Part shown: piece by piece, positions 7,698 through 16,923 of the stretch | How positions within the stretch are numbered: position 1 is the stretch's first letter | Layout of the letters: each line of letters begins with the position of its first letter | The notes under the pieces: generated by a model | Seen by the model: only the letters and a program-made list of their open reading frames with translations | What the model was told of the DNA's origin: nothing | The model's database searches: none | DNA from: Actinoplanes aureus | GTDB lineage: Bacteria > Actinomycetota > Actinomycetes > Mycobacteriales > Micromonosporaceae | DNA: 64,000 nt | NCBI RefSeq assembly: GCF_015704865.1 | Contig: NZ_JADQTO010000023.1 | Span: 112,553 to 176,552, forward strand | Reading direction: 5' to 3' | Program-made: the position numbers and the translations under genes

Positions 7698-9512
7698 CTA
7701 TGCCGGGGCGCCTTCCAGGGTCACCAGCAGGCGGGCGCCGCGTGGTACGGCCTGCTCGTACCGGACCGAGCCGCCGTTCGCCTCGACCAGGTGGCGGACG
7801 ATGAACAGGCCAAGGCCGGCGCCGCGGATGAAGCGGCCGAACACGTCCGGCAGCAGCGCCTCCGGGATCCCGGTGCCGCTGTCCTGCACCACCAGCAGCA
7901 CCGTGCCGGCATCCTGACGATCGGCCCGTACGTGTATCGGCGGCGCCCCGTGCCCGAGCGCGTTCTTCAGCAGGTTCTCCACCACGACGGTCAGGTGTCC
8001 GCGGTCGGCGAGCGCGGTCAGCTCCTCGTCGATCGTGATCTCCACGTCGCCCTCGCCGGCGATCCCGGCGCTGACCGTCTCGACCACCTCGAGCAGCGGC
8101 ACCGGCACCCGGCGGGCGGTCACCGCGCCGGTGTCCAGCCGGAAGAGCAACTGCAGATCGTTCATCATCTTGATCAGGCGTCGGGTGTTCTTGTCGATCT
8201 TCGTGGCCAGCTCCAGCCGGATGTCCTCCGGCAGGTCCGCCCAGTCGGCGCAGAGCAGTTCGGCGAGACTGGCGATGGAGCTGATCGGCTGTGCCACGTC
8301 GTGCGTGAGCATCGAGGTCAGGTCGTTCTTGAAGGCGAGCGCCGTGGCGAGCTCGGCATTGCCGCGCTCCAGCTCGGCGGCGTGCTCGGTGAGCGCGTTC
8401 TCGGCGCGCTTGCGTTCGGCGATGTCGACGCAGGTGGCCACGTATCCGCGGGGTGCGCCGGCGGCGTCCGGGATGGCCGCCATGGTGGCGAGCACCGGCA
8501 CCTCGGTGCCGTCGGCGCGGGGAATCGTCCAGTCCAGTCCGGTGCCGGGCGGGGGTAGCGGCGGGGGGTCGTGAACGGCGTCGTGATGCCCGGTCAGTTC
8601 GCGCCACCGGCGGTTCACGTCGATCACGTGGTAGTTGGCGTCGAGCACCATGACCGCCTCGTTCATCGACTGGAGCAGCGTCTGGGCGAAGTCCTGCCGG
8701 TCGCGGAGCTCGGCGACGAGGTGACGCTGCTGCCGGTCGGCGCGGTCGAGGGTGCGTACCAGGTATGCGAGGAGGGCGAGGAGCACGAGCGCCGCGAGGA
8801 TCACCCCGGTGCTCACCGCGGCGGCCGGGCGGCTGATCCCGGTGCGTACCGCGAGCGCGCTGACCACCGCTGCGATGATCGGCGCGGCGATCAGGGCGGG
8901 GACCAGCCGGCGTACGGCGATGCGCGGCACCGAGTCGTCCAGCGTGCGCAGCGGTCCGGTTTCCGGCCGGGCCAGAATCGTGCCGGTGGCGAGCAGCAGC
9001 AGCGCGCCGGCGAGGGGCAGCGGCATGACGCCGTCCGGCCCGCTCCCGGCCGGGAACGTCGGTGCGAACAGGCGGGGGACCAGGGCGACCAGCGCGATGA
9101 TGGCGGCGCCCAGCAGCAGCGGGTCGGCGACTCGGAAGGACACGAGTCCGGTGCGGTGCGGCAGGCGCAGGTCGAGACAGGCCAGTGCCAGACCGGCGAG
9201 GATCGTGGCGACCGCCGCAGCGGGGTGATCGCCCAGGGCGGCGCCGCCGAGCACGGCCGCCACCAGCGCGAGTAGCGCGGCGGCGCCGGAGCGGACCCGG
9301 GCGGCCCGTTCACCGGGGACCGGCACCACCTGGAGAAGGAGGGCGATCCCGGCGGGGACGAGGGCAACCGCCGGACCGGGGATGACCCCGTCCGGCGGTA
9401 CGCCGCCGTCGAGCGTGCGCGTGTCCAGGGCACCGAGAACGGCGACCGTGACACCGGCGCACCCGGCGATCAGCCGGGACAGCCTGCCCACGCCATGCGC
9501 CGCGATATGCAC
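7698..9512 (-). CDS. Membrane-bound PAS sensor histidine kinase
   Basis: About 604 residues. The N-terminal half (to about 270) is strongly hydrophobic with roughly eight predicted membrane helices and no obvious extracellular loop domain. A PAS domain follows (about 290-395, with VMVLDANYHVIDVNRRWREL), then a HisKA dimerisation helix with the phospho-acceptor His in MLTHDVAQPISSIASLAELL (about residue 404) and a C-terminal HATPase domain (NLLKNALGHG, then DSGTGIPEALLPDVFGRFI and GAGLGLFIVRHL). GTG 9512 with GGGGG five bases upstream is preferred to TTG 9524. No response regulator gene is adjacent; a receiver-only protein lies 0.7 kb upstream on the other strand. The signal is unknown. Confidence 0.85.
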   Translation of the reverse strand: MHIAAHGVGRLSRLIAGCAGVTVAVLGALDTRTLDGGVPPDGVIPGPAVALVPAGIALLLQVVPVPGERAARVRSGAAALLALVAAVLGGAALGDHPAAAVATILAGLALACLDLRLPHRTGLVSFRVADPLLLGAAIIALVALVPRLFAPTFPAGSGPDGVMPLPLAGALLLLATGTILARPETGPLRTLDDSVPRIAVRRLVPALIAAPIIAAVVSALAVRTGISRPAAAVSTGVILAALVLLALLAYLVRTLDRADRQQRHLVAELRDRQDFAQTLLQSMNEAVMVLDANYHVIDVNRRWRELTGHHDAVHDPPPLPPPGTGLDWTIPRADGTEVPVLATMAAIPDAAGAPRGYVATCVDIAERKRAENALTEHAAELERGNAELATALAFKNDLTSMLTHDVAQPISSIASLAELLCADWADLPEDIRLELATKIDKNTRRLIKMMNDLQLLFRLDTGAVTARRVPVPLLEVVETVSAGIAGEGDVEITIDEELTALADRGHLTVVVENLLKNALGHGAPPIHVRADRQDAGTVLLVVQDSGTGIPEALLPDVFGRFIRGAGLGLFIVRHLVEANGGSVRYEQAVPRGARLLVTLEGAPA

Positions 9513-9567
9513 ATATACCCCCAAGACGTGAGGGAAAGAGCATAACGCGGCCTACCGGTACGGGCGG

Positions 9568-9780
9568 TTACTTGCCCGCCCAGCTGAAGCCGTCCTCGAT
9601 GCGGATCTTGCTCGCGACTCGCACGATGTCGGCGTGGTGCCGGTTGGCGTGATGGCCACAGAACGCCAGTTCGCCGCCGCTGATCAGCGTGACCTCCAAC
9701 TTGGCGGCCGCGCCGCAGCGATCGCAGCGCTCGGTCAGCTCGCCGATGACGTCGATCTCGGGCGACAGCAGGGTGGTCAT
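9568..9780 (-). CDS. DUF7455 small zinc-finger-like protein
   Basis: A 70-residue protein conserved in actinobacteria, with paired metal-ligand candidates CDRCGAAAKLEV and FCGHHANRHHADI, a CxxC...CxHH pattern suggesting one bound zinc. The function is unknown. ATG 9780 follows a good AAGGAG site (complement of 9786-9795). Confidence 0.8.
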   Translation of the reverse strand: MTTLLSPEIDVIGELTERCDRCGAAAKLEVTLISGGELAFCGHHANRHHADIVRVASKIRIEDGFSWAGK

Positions 9781-10238
9781 ATCGCTCTCCTTGCTTAGTG
9801 GCGTGCTCGGTGGCGGGTGCAGCGTTCCTGACAGGGTGAGATTCGGCCCCCAGCACGGTCGGCTTAGAGGTTCCCCGGTGTGATCCGGCCGATCGGAATC
9901 GATCGCCTAATGCCGCACCGGGGCTGCAACCCGGCGCTACCCGGGTCTGCTCCTGTTCCTTCTCAGCTTTCCCTCAAGTGCGTACGGCATGCGTCGCGCG
10001 TCTCCGGCGCCATTCCCGGCAGCTAGTGGTGCTCGACCCGGAGTACACCGCGGGCCGGTCACCTCAGCTTCCCAGGAACTGGTGCGCGAGTACGGCGGAA
10101 CGGTAGTCGACGACTGGGCCCGCCGGCTGCTTCACCCCGGCCCACCCGACCGGCGCCGCAGGAGACCGGCCCAAGTGCCGTACGAGACCCCGGGCCGACG
10201 GATAGCGTGAAGACGACCCGAGCCCGAGGGGGACCGCC
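9781..10238. other. Intergenic region without a recognised gene
   Basis: About 460 bases between divergent genes. It should hold the promoters of the DUF7455 gene and of the receiver gene; a TAGCGT -10-like element sits at 10202-10207. I see no conserved protein or RNA gene in it. Confidence 0.5.
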
Positions 10239-10634
10239 ATGTCCGAGGCGCCGGTAGCCGAGCGGCCGACCGTCCTCGTCGTCGACGACGAAGAGGACCT
10301 GCGCGACATCATGCGTCGCATGCTGGAGCGCCGCGGGTACGCGACGCTGGTGGCCGGTGACCCGGAGGAGGCGATGTCGGTGTGCCGGGAGCACCCGGGC
10401 GAGATCGCCGCGCTGGTCACCGACCTGACCCTGCCCGGCGTCTCCGGCGGTGAGCTGGCCGGCGCCGCCAGCGACCTGCGTCCGGGACTCGGCGTGGTCT
10501 TCATCTCCGGGCTGCCCAAGGACATCGCGGTGACCAAGGGCCTGGTCGGCGCGGACGCGCTGCTGGTGAAGAAGCCGTTCACCGCGGACGCCCTGCTGGC
10601 GGCTCTCAAGTCGGTGCTGGGTCAGAACGGCTGA
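10239..10634 (+). CDS. Single-domain response regulator (receiver only)
   Basis: 131 residues forming one CheY-like receiver domain with no output domain. VLVVDDEEDLRDIM supplies the acidic pocket, the phospho-acceptor Asp is in ALVTDLTLPGVSG, the conserved Ser/Thr position is in VVFISGLP, and the Lys is in LLVKKPFTADALL. ATG 10239 follows GAGGGGGA. Single-domain receivers usually act by protein-protein contact, for example on flagellar motors or as phosphorelay steps. The nearby flagellar genes and orphan histidine kinase make a signalling partnership plausible but unproven. Confidence 0.88.
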   Translation: MSEAPVAERPTVLVVDDEEDLRDIMRRMLERRGYATLVAGDPEEAMSVCREHPGEIAALVTDLTLPGVSGGELAGAASDLRPGLGVVFISGLPKDIAVTKGLVGADALLVKKPFTADALLAALKSVLGQNG

Positions 10635-11394
10635 GGTCGGACGAGGGCCAGGGCAGGGTCAGCTCGCCGAGGCGCCACCGGGCCGGGCCGTCCAGCACCG
10701 GCCAGCCCTCGGCGCGCATCCGGCGTACCGTCGCCAACCAGCGCTGCCGTGGTCCGAACGGGGTGGCCTCGGTGTCCCACGCCCGGCCGAGCGCGCGCAG
10801 CAACTCGTGCACCGGATGTCCCGGCACGTTGTGGTGGATCAGCGCCTTCGGCAGCCGCTCGGCGAAGACCGCCGGATGTTCCAGCACCGGCAACCGGGCG
10901 GACAGGGTGAGGGTGCGCGGCGTGCCGTTCTCGACGACCGCCCAGGTGGCGATCCGGCCGAGCTCGTCGCAGGTGCCCTCGATCAGCAGCGCGCCGGTCG
11001 CGGTCATGGTCCGCCAGGCGGCCGTGACCTCCTGCTCGTCGTACTGGCGCAGCACGTTGAAGGCGCGCACCACCACCGGGGCGAGCCCGGCCAGCTCGAA
11101 CCCGCCGCGCCGGAACTCCAGCCACGGCGGATCCGCGTAGGGCTGGGCGGCGATCACCCGTACCGGATCGATCTCCAGACCGACCACCGCGACGTCCGCA
11201 CGGACCGCGGCCGCCAGGCGGTCGCGCAGTTCCACCGCCGTGACCGGCGTGGCGCCATAGCCCAGGTCGATCACCAGCGGCCGCGCCGCTTCCTTCAATA
11301 GCAGTTCGCATCGGTACGCGAGAAAGTTGTCGACCCGCCGCAGCCGGTTGGGATTCGTCGTCCCCCGGGTGATCGCGCCGACCGGCTTCGCCAT
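10606..11394 (-). CDS. Class I SAM-dependent methyltransferase
   Basis: 262 residues with a Rossmann SAM-binding core: motif I VIDLGYGATPVTAVELRDRL and motif II VVGLEIDPVRV, then FNVLRQYDEQEV in the substrate half. The substrate is unknown. It starts two bases after the stop of the upstream SDR gene and has a GAAAGG ribosome site, so both are probably one operon. Its last 29 bases overlap the convergent receiver gene. Confidence 0.78.
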   Translation of the reverse strand: MAKPVGAITRGTTNPNRLRRVDNFLAYRCELLLKEAARPLVIDLGYGATPVTAVELRDRLAAAVRADVAVVGLEIDPVRVIAAQPYADPPWLEFRRGGFELAGLAPVVVRAFNVLRQYDEQEVTAAWRTMTATGALLIEGTCDELGRIATWAVVENGTPRTLTLSARLPVLEHPAVFAERLPKALIHHNVPGHPVHELLRALGRAWDTEATPFGPRQRWLATVRRMRAEGWPVLDGPARWRLGELTLPWPSSDLSRSDPAPT

Positions 11395-11396
11395 CG

Positions 11397-12152
11397 TTAC
11401 CTTTCCCGGTGCACCTTGTGCTGGGCGGCCTGGGCGATCGGCCGGATCACCACACGGTCGATGTTGACGTGGTGCGGCCGGGTCGCGGTGAACGCGATGA
11501 CGTCCGCGATGTCGTCGGCGACCAGCGGCTCCTTCACGCCGTCGTAGATCGCGTCGGCCTTCTCCCGGTCACCGCCGAACCGCTTGAGCGAGAACTCGTC
11601 GGTGCGCACCATGCCCGGGTCGATCTCCACCACCCGGACCGGCTTGCCGGAGAGTTCCAGTCGCAGCGTCCCGACCACGGCGGTCTGGGCGTGCTTGGAC
11701 GCGGCGTACCCGCCGCCGCCCTCGTAGACCGTGAAGGCCGCCGTCGACCCGACCGTCACGATCGTGCCGGCGCCGCTCGCCTCGAGTGCCGGGAGCAGCG
11801 CCTGGGTGACTCGCAGGGTGCCGAGGACGTTCACGTCGTACATCCATTGCCAGTCATCCACCGACCCGGCGGCGACCGAATCAAGTCCGCGGGCGCCGCC
11901 CGCGTTGTTCACCAGCAGGGTGACCGGGCCACCCAGCCCGGCCACCAGTTCGGCCAGCCGAGCCACCGATTCGTCCGAGGTCACATCGCACTGCGCCGCG
12001 GTGGCGCCCGGACCGATCTCCTCGACCAGCTCCGCCAGCCGATCGGCCCGCCGGGCCGCGGCGACCACATGGAATCCCTCGGTGGCGAGCCGGCGGGCGG
12101 TGGCTGCTCCAATCCCGCTGGAGGCGCCGGTGACGACAGCGATGTTCTGCAT
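11397..12152 (-). CDS. Short-chain dehydrogenase/reductase (SDR)
   Basis: NAD(P)-dependent oxidoreductase of 251 residues from ATG 12152. The classical SDR signatures are present: TGASSGIGAATARRLA for cofactor binding, LLVNNAGGA, the catalytic Ser in GSTAAF, and YAASKHA with the catalytic Tyr and Lys, followed by EIDPGMVRTD. It most resembles the YdfG group (serine/3-hydroxy acid dehydrogenases), but the substrate cannot be read from the sequence. It precedes the methyltransferase gene by two bases. Confidence 0.88.
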   Translation of the reverse strand: MQNIAVVTGASSGIGAATARRLATEGFHVVAAARRADRLAELVEEIGPGATAAQCDVTSDESVARLAELVAGLGGPVTLLVNNAGGARGLDSVAAGSVDDWQWMYDVNVLGTLRVTQALLPALEASGAGTIVTVGSTAAFTVYEGGGGYAASKHAQTAVVGTLRLELSGKPVRVVEIDPGMVRTDEFSLKRFGGDREKADAIYDGVKEPLVADDIADVIAFTATRPHHVNIDRVVIRPIAQAAQHKVHRER

Positions 12153-12343
12153 GAGCTGAGCCTTCCCGCGGCGGAAAACCGATGACACTTCGTCGAGAAT
12201 CCTCTCGCACCATCCGGGATAACCCCGGTTTGCAATGACCTGGATCACCCTCGATCGGCTGCGTGGTGGTTCGGTGAGCGCCGATGGGGAAGATGAACCT
12301 TGGCGCAACAAGTTTTTACATTCGATGCGGAGGGGGCACATAC

Positions 12344-13642
12344 GTGGCTGGGCTTCGAATCGGCGGCCTGTCCGCCCCACGACGCATCGCCACCCTCTCG
12401 GTGCACACGTCGCCGCTGGAGCAGCCGGGGACCGGCGACGCGGGCGGCATGAACGTGTACATCGTCGAGGTCGCCAAGCGTCTCGCCGAGCGCAACGTCG
12501 AGGTCGAGATCTTCACCCGGGCCACCACCAGCGGCCTGCCCCCGCTGGTCGAGATGCTGCCCGGCGTCTATGTGCGGCACGTCACCGCCGGCCCGTTCGA
12601 GGGTCTGGCCAAGGAGGAGCTGCCGTCCCAGCTGTGCGCGTTCGCCAACGGCGTACTGCGGGCCGAGGCGGCGCACCCGCCCGGTCACTACGACCTGATC
12701 CACTCCCACTACTGGCTCTCCGGCCAGGTCGGCTGGCTCGCCCGCGAACGCTGGGGTGTGCCGCACGTGCACACCGCGCACACTCTCGCCAAGGTGAAGA
12801 ACAGGCTGATCGCGGCCGGTGACCGTCCCGAGCCGAAGGCCCGGCTGATCGGCGAGGAGCAGGTGGTCGCCGAATCCGATCATCTGGTGGCGAACACCCG
12901 GTTCGAGGCACAGGACCTGATCTCCCACTACGACGCCGATCCGGCCCGGGTCAGCGTCGTCCAGCCCGGCGTGGATCTGGACCGGTTCCGTCCGGGCACC
13001 GCCGACCGGGCCCGCTTCGGCCTGCCTACCGACGGCCGGATCGTGGCCTTCGTCGGCCGGATCCAACCGCTCAAGGCGCCCGACGTGCTGATCTCCGCGG
13101 TCGCCGAGATGCGCGCCCGGGGTACGTCCGACGTGACCCTGGTGATCTGCGGCGGCCCCAGCGGCAGTGGCCTGGAGCGCCCCACCGCGCTGATCGAGCT
13201 GGCCGCCTCCCTCGGTGTCTCCGACTCGGTGGTCTTCCTACCTCCGCAGACCGGCCCCGACCTGGCCGCCCTGTACCGGGCCGCCGACCTGGTCGCGGTG
13301 CCGTCCTACAACGAGTCGTTCGGGCTGGTCGCGCTCGAGGCGCAGGCCTGCGGCACTCCGGTGGTCGCCGCCGCGGTGGGCGGCCTGGTCACCGCGGTCC
13401 GGGACGGGATCAGCGGCGTGCTCGTCGACGGGCACAACCCCGCCGACTGGGCCCAGGTGCTGGAGAAACTGCTCGACGCGCCCGGCTACCGGCTCCGGCT
13501 CGCCGCCGGCGCGGTGGCCCACGCGTCCCGCTTCTCCTGGGATCGGACCGCCGAATCACTGCTGCGGGTCTACCGTGACGCGATGACCGAGCACCGGGCG
13601 CTGATCGCCGCCCGGCTGGAGAGGGCGGCCTGCGCATGGTGA
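12344..13642 (+). CDS. mshA: D-inositol-3-phosphate glycosyltransferase MshA
   Basis: First committed enzyme of mycothiol synthesis, transferring GlcNAc from UDP-GlcNAc to 1D-myo-inositol 3-phosphate. The 432-residue GT-B (GT4) protein shows the MshA N-terminus (SVHTSPLEQPGTGDAGGMNV), the IHSHYWLSG segment, the FVGRIQPLKAPDVL hinge and the donor-site EX7E region SYNESFGLVALEAQACGTPV. GTG 12344 follows GGAGGGGG at 12329-12336. It overlaps the YbjN gene by seven bases, the same neighbourhood as in mycobacteria. Confidence 0.95.
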   Translation: MAGLRIGGLSAPRRIATLSVHTSPLEQPGTGDAGGMNVYIVEVAKRLAERNVEVEIFTRATTSGLPPLVEMLPGVYVRHVTAGPFEGLAKEELPSQLCAFANGVLRAEAAHPPGHYDLIHSHYWLSGQVGWLARERWGVPHVHTAHTLAKVKNRLIAAGDRPEPKARLIGEEQVVAESDHLVANTRFEAQDLISHYDADPARVSVVQPGVDLDRFRPGTADRARFGLPTDGRIVAFVGRIQPLKAPDVLISAVAEMRARGTSDVTLVICGGPSGSGLERPTALIELAASLGVSDSVVFLPPQTGPDLAALYRAADLVAVPSYNESFGLVALEAQACGTPVVAAAVGGLVTAVRDGISGVLVDGHNPADWAQVLEKLLDAPGYRLRLAAGAVAHASRFSWDRTAESLLRVYRDAMTEHRALIAARLERAACAW

Positions 13643-14118
13643 GCGAACTGATCGAGCGTGTCCTTGCCGACCGCGAGCTGGAGTGGGAGTCCACCGGCGA
13701 CAACTCGTACGTGGTCAGCCTCCCCGGCACGCACAAGCTGAAGACCGCCTGCAATCTGATCGTCGGCGAGCACTCGCTGCGGATCGAGGCGTTCGTCATG
13801 CGCCGGCCCGACGAGCGGCACGAGGAGCTCTGGGCCTGGCTGCTGCGCCGCAACGCCCGGATGTACGGCGTCGCCTTCTCGATCGACGCGGTCGGTGACG
13901 TCTACCTGACCGGCCGGGTGTCGCTGACCGGGCTGGACGAGGACGAGCTGGACCGGCTGCTCGGTTCGGTGCTCACCTACGCCGACGAGTCGTTCGACAC
14001 CATGCTGGAGATCGGTTTCGGCTCGTCGATCCGCAGGGAGTGGGACTGGCGGGTCAAGCGCGGTGAATCGCTGGCGAACCTTCAGGCGTTCAAGCACCTC
14101 GCCGAGTCCGCCGACTAG
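13636..14118 (+). CDS. YbjN-domain protein next to mshA
   Basis: A 160-residue YbjN-like protein, a fold related to type III secretion chaperones. The pattern LPGTHKLKTACNLIVGEHSL...FVMRRPDERHEELWAWLLRR is typical of the copy that accompanies mshA in actinobacteria. Its biochemical role is not established. ATG 13636 lies inside the end of mshA, so the genes are cotranslated. No membrane segment or signal peptide is seen. Confidence 0.82.
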   Translation: MVSELIERVLADRELEWESTGDNSYVVSLPGTHKLKTACNLIVGEHSLRIEAFVMRRPDERHEELWAWLLRRNARMYGVAFSIDAVGDVYLTGRVSLTGLDEDELDRLLGSVLTYADESFDTMLEIGFGSSIRREWDWRVKRGESLANLQAFKHLAESAD

Positions 14119-14660
14119 AAATTGATGAACGAAAGATTGTCGGGTGCCGCCGGCGGTCCGAGTCCACAGAGGATCGCGTCGTTTTCGCGCCCGTCGGCCT
14201 AGTAATTTTTTCCATGCCGATGAGCCCGGACGAGTGATTGGTGGATCCTCCGATCGGTTGGTTGTCGGCGATTGTGACGGTTGAGACAGATGTCGACACG
14301 AATTCGGGTTGTGAGGCTTGACTGCCCCAACTAGCGTGGTCGATGGACGCCGAGCCGTCAGTTCGGGGAACGGGTCGATCGGCAACGATCGCCGCGGATC
14401 GGCGTTTGGGGACGGGTGGCATGAGCCGTTGGGGGACGGCGCGACCCGAGACCGGCGGTTAGTGCGGGCGGCGCCTATGGGGATGGGTGTCGCCCGCCGC
14501 CGCCGGCGCTTTTGTTTCCAGCGTGTTTCATTTACTGCATCTGTTGCGCATCCGATCATTTGGCGTGCGCATTCCAGCCGTGTGCGGTTTGTGCCCTGCG
14601 CGCGCGATTAGCGCAACGTCCGATGTGTTCCCTTGGCGAGAGCTGCGAGGTTCCGGCCGT
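14119..14660. other. Long intergenic region with lower GC
   Basis: About 540 bases between the YbjN gene and the terminator of the MFS gene. Its composition is more AT-rich than its surroundings, with runs such as TAATTTTTTCC near 14200 and TTTTGTTT near 14510. A possible hairpin joins GCGGGCG (14464-14470) and CGCCCGC (14491-14497) before that T-rich stretch. Short open frames here lack coding character. It could hold a small RNA or a decayed gene; I cannot show either. Confidence 0.4.
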
Positions 14661-14688
14661 ACCCACCGAGCCGACCGGCCCGGTGGGT
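14661..14688 (-). terminator. Terminator of the MFS gene
   Basis: ACCCACCG (14661-14668) and CGGTGGGT (14681-14688) form an 8-bp stem 10 bases beyond the MFS stop codon. There is no T run. Confidence 0.6.
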
Positions 14689-14698
14689 GATGCGGGTC

Positions 14699-15946
14699 TC
14701 AGTGAGTCGCTGCGGCGAGTTCGGCGGCACGCGCTTCCGCCCGGCGCTGCTGCTCGGCCCGCCGTGCCCGGGCCGGCCCGGCGAAGAACTGGCCCACCGC
14801 GGCCGCGGCGCAGAGCACGAAGCAACCCACCCAGAGCACCACGTCGCCGCCCTTCTGCAGCACCAGGCCGCCGAGGATCGGCGCGAGCGCCGTACCGATC
14901 GACCAGGTCAGCGAATTCAGCCCCTGGTAGCGGCCGCGCAGCGCCGGCGGTGACAGGGCCGCGACGGTGTTGGCGTTGCTGGGCGACTGGAGCATCTCGC
15001 CGAGTGTCCAGATGACCACGGTCACCGCGTACATCCAGGGGGCCTCGGCGACCGCGACCAACCCGAAGCCGGCGCCGATGATCAGCGTCGCGAGGGCCAG
15101 CACCCGGGCGCTGTCGCGGCCGGCGATGAGCCGGGGCACGAAGAGCTGACCCAGGACGATGAGTACGCCGTTGACCGCGATCACCAGGCCGTAGGTGGCC
15201 GCCGAGAACCCGTCGGCCAGCATGGCGATCGGAAGCGTCGAGGCGTGCTGGAGGATGACCAGCACCGACGCCAGGCTGAGCAGCAGATAGACCAGGAAAA
15301 CCCGGTCCTTCAACGCGGTGCCGATGCCGCCGGTCGCCAGGGCCGGCCCGGTGCTGTGCGCCCGGCTCGGACGGGTCTCGGCCAGGAAGATCGCGGTGAT
15401 GATCGCGGTGATCAGGGTGGTGCCCGCGTCGACCACGAAGAGCAGCAGGTAGTCGACCTGGGCGGCGAGACCGGCCGCCACCGCGGCCAGGGCGAAGCCG
15501 AGGTTGATCGCCCAGTAGTTCAGCGAATAGGCCCGCACCCGGTCGTGCTCCGGCACGACGTCGACCATCATCGCGGAGAAGGCCGGCCGGACCCCCTCGG
15601 CGAACATGCCGAGCAGCAGAGTCACGACGGCGATCTGCGCGTACGTCTCCGCGAAGCCCAGCGTGAGCATCAGCGCGGCCGCGCCGAACTGGGCGGTGAG
15701 CATGGTCGGCCGCCGGCCCCAGCGGTCGGCCAGAACGCCGCCGGTCATGGTGCCGATCGCGCCGCCCACGCCGTACAGCCCGAGGACGATGCCGGCCTGG
15801 CTCTGGGTGAAGTGGCGGTCTCCGGTGAGGTAGATGCTCAGGAAGAGCACCACGAAGGCGCCGAGGCGATTGATCAGGGTGCCGGTCCAGAGGAACCAGA
15901 ACTGCCGCGGCAGGCCACCGGCGGCTTCCCGTAACCAACCCCGCAC
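14699..15946 (-). CDS. MFS transporter
   Basis: 415 residues with about twelve membrane helices. The signature between helices 2 and 3 is visible (GGVLADRWGRRPTMLT), as is the later EHDRVRAYSLNYWAINLGFA stretch typical of drug/sugar-efflux MFS members such as the MdtH-like group. GTG 15946 follows a GGGAGG ribosome site. The C-terminus is a charged Ala/Arg tail. The substrate is unknown. It replaces the LysE-type exporter that I recall at this position in M. tuberculosis (Rv0488). Confidence 0.87.
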   Translation of the reverse strand: MRGWLREAAGGLPRQFWFLWTGTLINRLGAFVVLFLSIYLTGDRHFTQSQAGIVLGLYGVGGAIGTMTGGVLADRWGRRPTMLTAQFGAAALMLTLGFAETYAQIAVVTLLLGMFAEGVRPAFSAMMVDVVPEHDRVRAYSLNYWAINLGFALAAVAAGLAAQVDYLLLFVVDAGTTLITAIITAIFLAETRPSRAHSTGPALATGGIGTALKDRVFLVYLLLSLASVLVILQHASTLPIAMLADGFSAATYGLVIAVNGVLIVLGQLFVPRLIAGRDSARVLALATLIIGAGFGLVAVAEAPWMYAVTVVIWTLGEMLQSPSNANTVAALSPPALRGRYQGLNSLTWSIGTALAPILGGLVLQKGGDVVLWVGCFVLCAAAAVGQFFAGPARARRAEQQRRAEARAAELAAATH

Positions 15947-16081
15947 GACGCCTCCCGGTAAGCACTGATCAAGGTCCGCTGCCTTACAACCTAGGGGTCG
16001 GCGCAACCGGGTTTCCATGTGGCGGCGGACACGTACCGGGTGGCCCGCACATCGCCCGGGGCCACGGGGGAAAATGTGCTC

Positions 16082-16828
16082 ATGACTGGAACCCTGGTGC
16101 TCCTGCGGCACGGCAGAAGCGAGTGGAACGCCAAGAACCTCTTCACCGGCTGGGTCGACGTGGACCTGGACGCCACGGGTGAGGACGAGGCCCGGCGTGG
16201 CGGAGAGCTCCTCCGGGATCAGAACGTGTTGCCCGACGTGGTGCACACCAGCCTGCTGCGCCGCGCGATCCGGACCAGCGAGATCGCCCTGCACATCACC
16301 GACCGCCACTGGATCGAGGTGAAGCGCCACTGGCGGCTCAACGAGCGTCACTACGGCGCCCTGCAGGGCAAGGACAAGAAGCAGACCCTGGAGGCGTACG
16401 GCGAGGAGCAGTTCATGCTCTGGCGCCGGTCGTACGACGTACCGCCGCCCCCGATCGAGGACGGCTCCGAGTTCTCCCAGTTCGGCGACGCCCGGTACGC
16501 GGACCTGCCGCCGGAGCTGCTGCCGAAGGCGGAGTGCCTGAAGGACGTGCTGGAGCGCGCCCTGCCCTACTGGTACGACGCGATCGTTCCGGACCTGCGG
16601 GCCGGCAAGACGGTGCTGGTCGCCGCGCACGGCAACTCGCTGCGCGCCATCGTCAAGCACCTCGACGAGATCTCCGACGAGGCGATCGCCAAGCTGAACA
16701 TCCCGACCGGCATCCCGCTGCGCTACGACCTGGACGAGAACCTGCGCCCGATCAACGCGGGCGGCACGTACCTCGACCCGGAGGCGGCGAAGGAAGCCGC
16801 CGCCGCGGTGGCCAACCAGGGCCGCTAG
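16082..16828 (+). CDS. gpmA: 2,3-bisphosphoglycerate-dependent phosphoglycerate mutase
   Basis: Glycolytic/gluconeogenic interconversion of 3- and 2-phosphoglycerate. 248 residues with the phospho-histidine motif LVLLRHGRSEWNAKNLFTGW, the acid residue in WRLNERHYGALQG, and the second catalytic His in LVAAHGNSLRA. ATG 16082 is preceded by GGGGGAAA. It is encoded between mshA-ybjN and senX3-regX3, the same order as in M. tuberculosis. Confidence 0.95.
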   Translation: MTGTLVLLRHGRSEWNAKNLFTGWVDVDLDATGEDEARRGGELLRDQNVLPDVVHTSLLRRAIRTSEIALHITDRHWIEVKRHWRLNERHYGALQGKDKKQTLEAYGEEQFMLWRRSYDVPPPPIEDGSEFSQFGDARYADLPPELLPKAECLKDVLERALPYWYDAIVPDLRAGKTVLVAAHGNSLRAIVKHLDEISDEAIAKLNIPTGIPLRYDLDENLRPINAGGTYLDPEAAKEAAAAVANQGR

Positions 16829-16878
16829 GAAGGAAAGCCTTCAGTCCGCTCTTGGGTGGCGGGCGGGGCGGTTGGATG

Positions 16879-16909
16879 GGGCCGGGACGCCCCCGTGGTG
16901 TCCCGGCCC
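16879..16909. terminator. Terminator between gpmA and phoU
   Basis: GGGCCGGGAC (16879-16888) and GTCCCGGCCC (16900-16909) form a perfect 10-bp stem with an 11-base loop between convergent genes. Confidence 0.78.
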
Positions 16910-16923
16910 TCCCTCCCCCGGTG

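Noticed and set aside
14318..14690. Two short plus-strand open frames (97 and 67 codons) after the YbjN gene
   Set aside because: They overlap in different phases, lack ribosome sites, show no codon bias and run into the MFS terminator.
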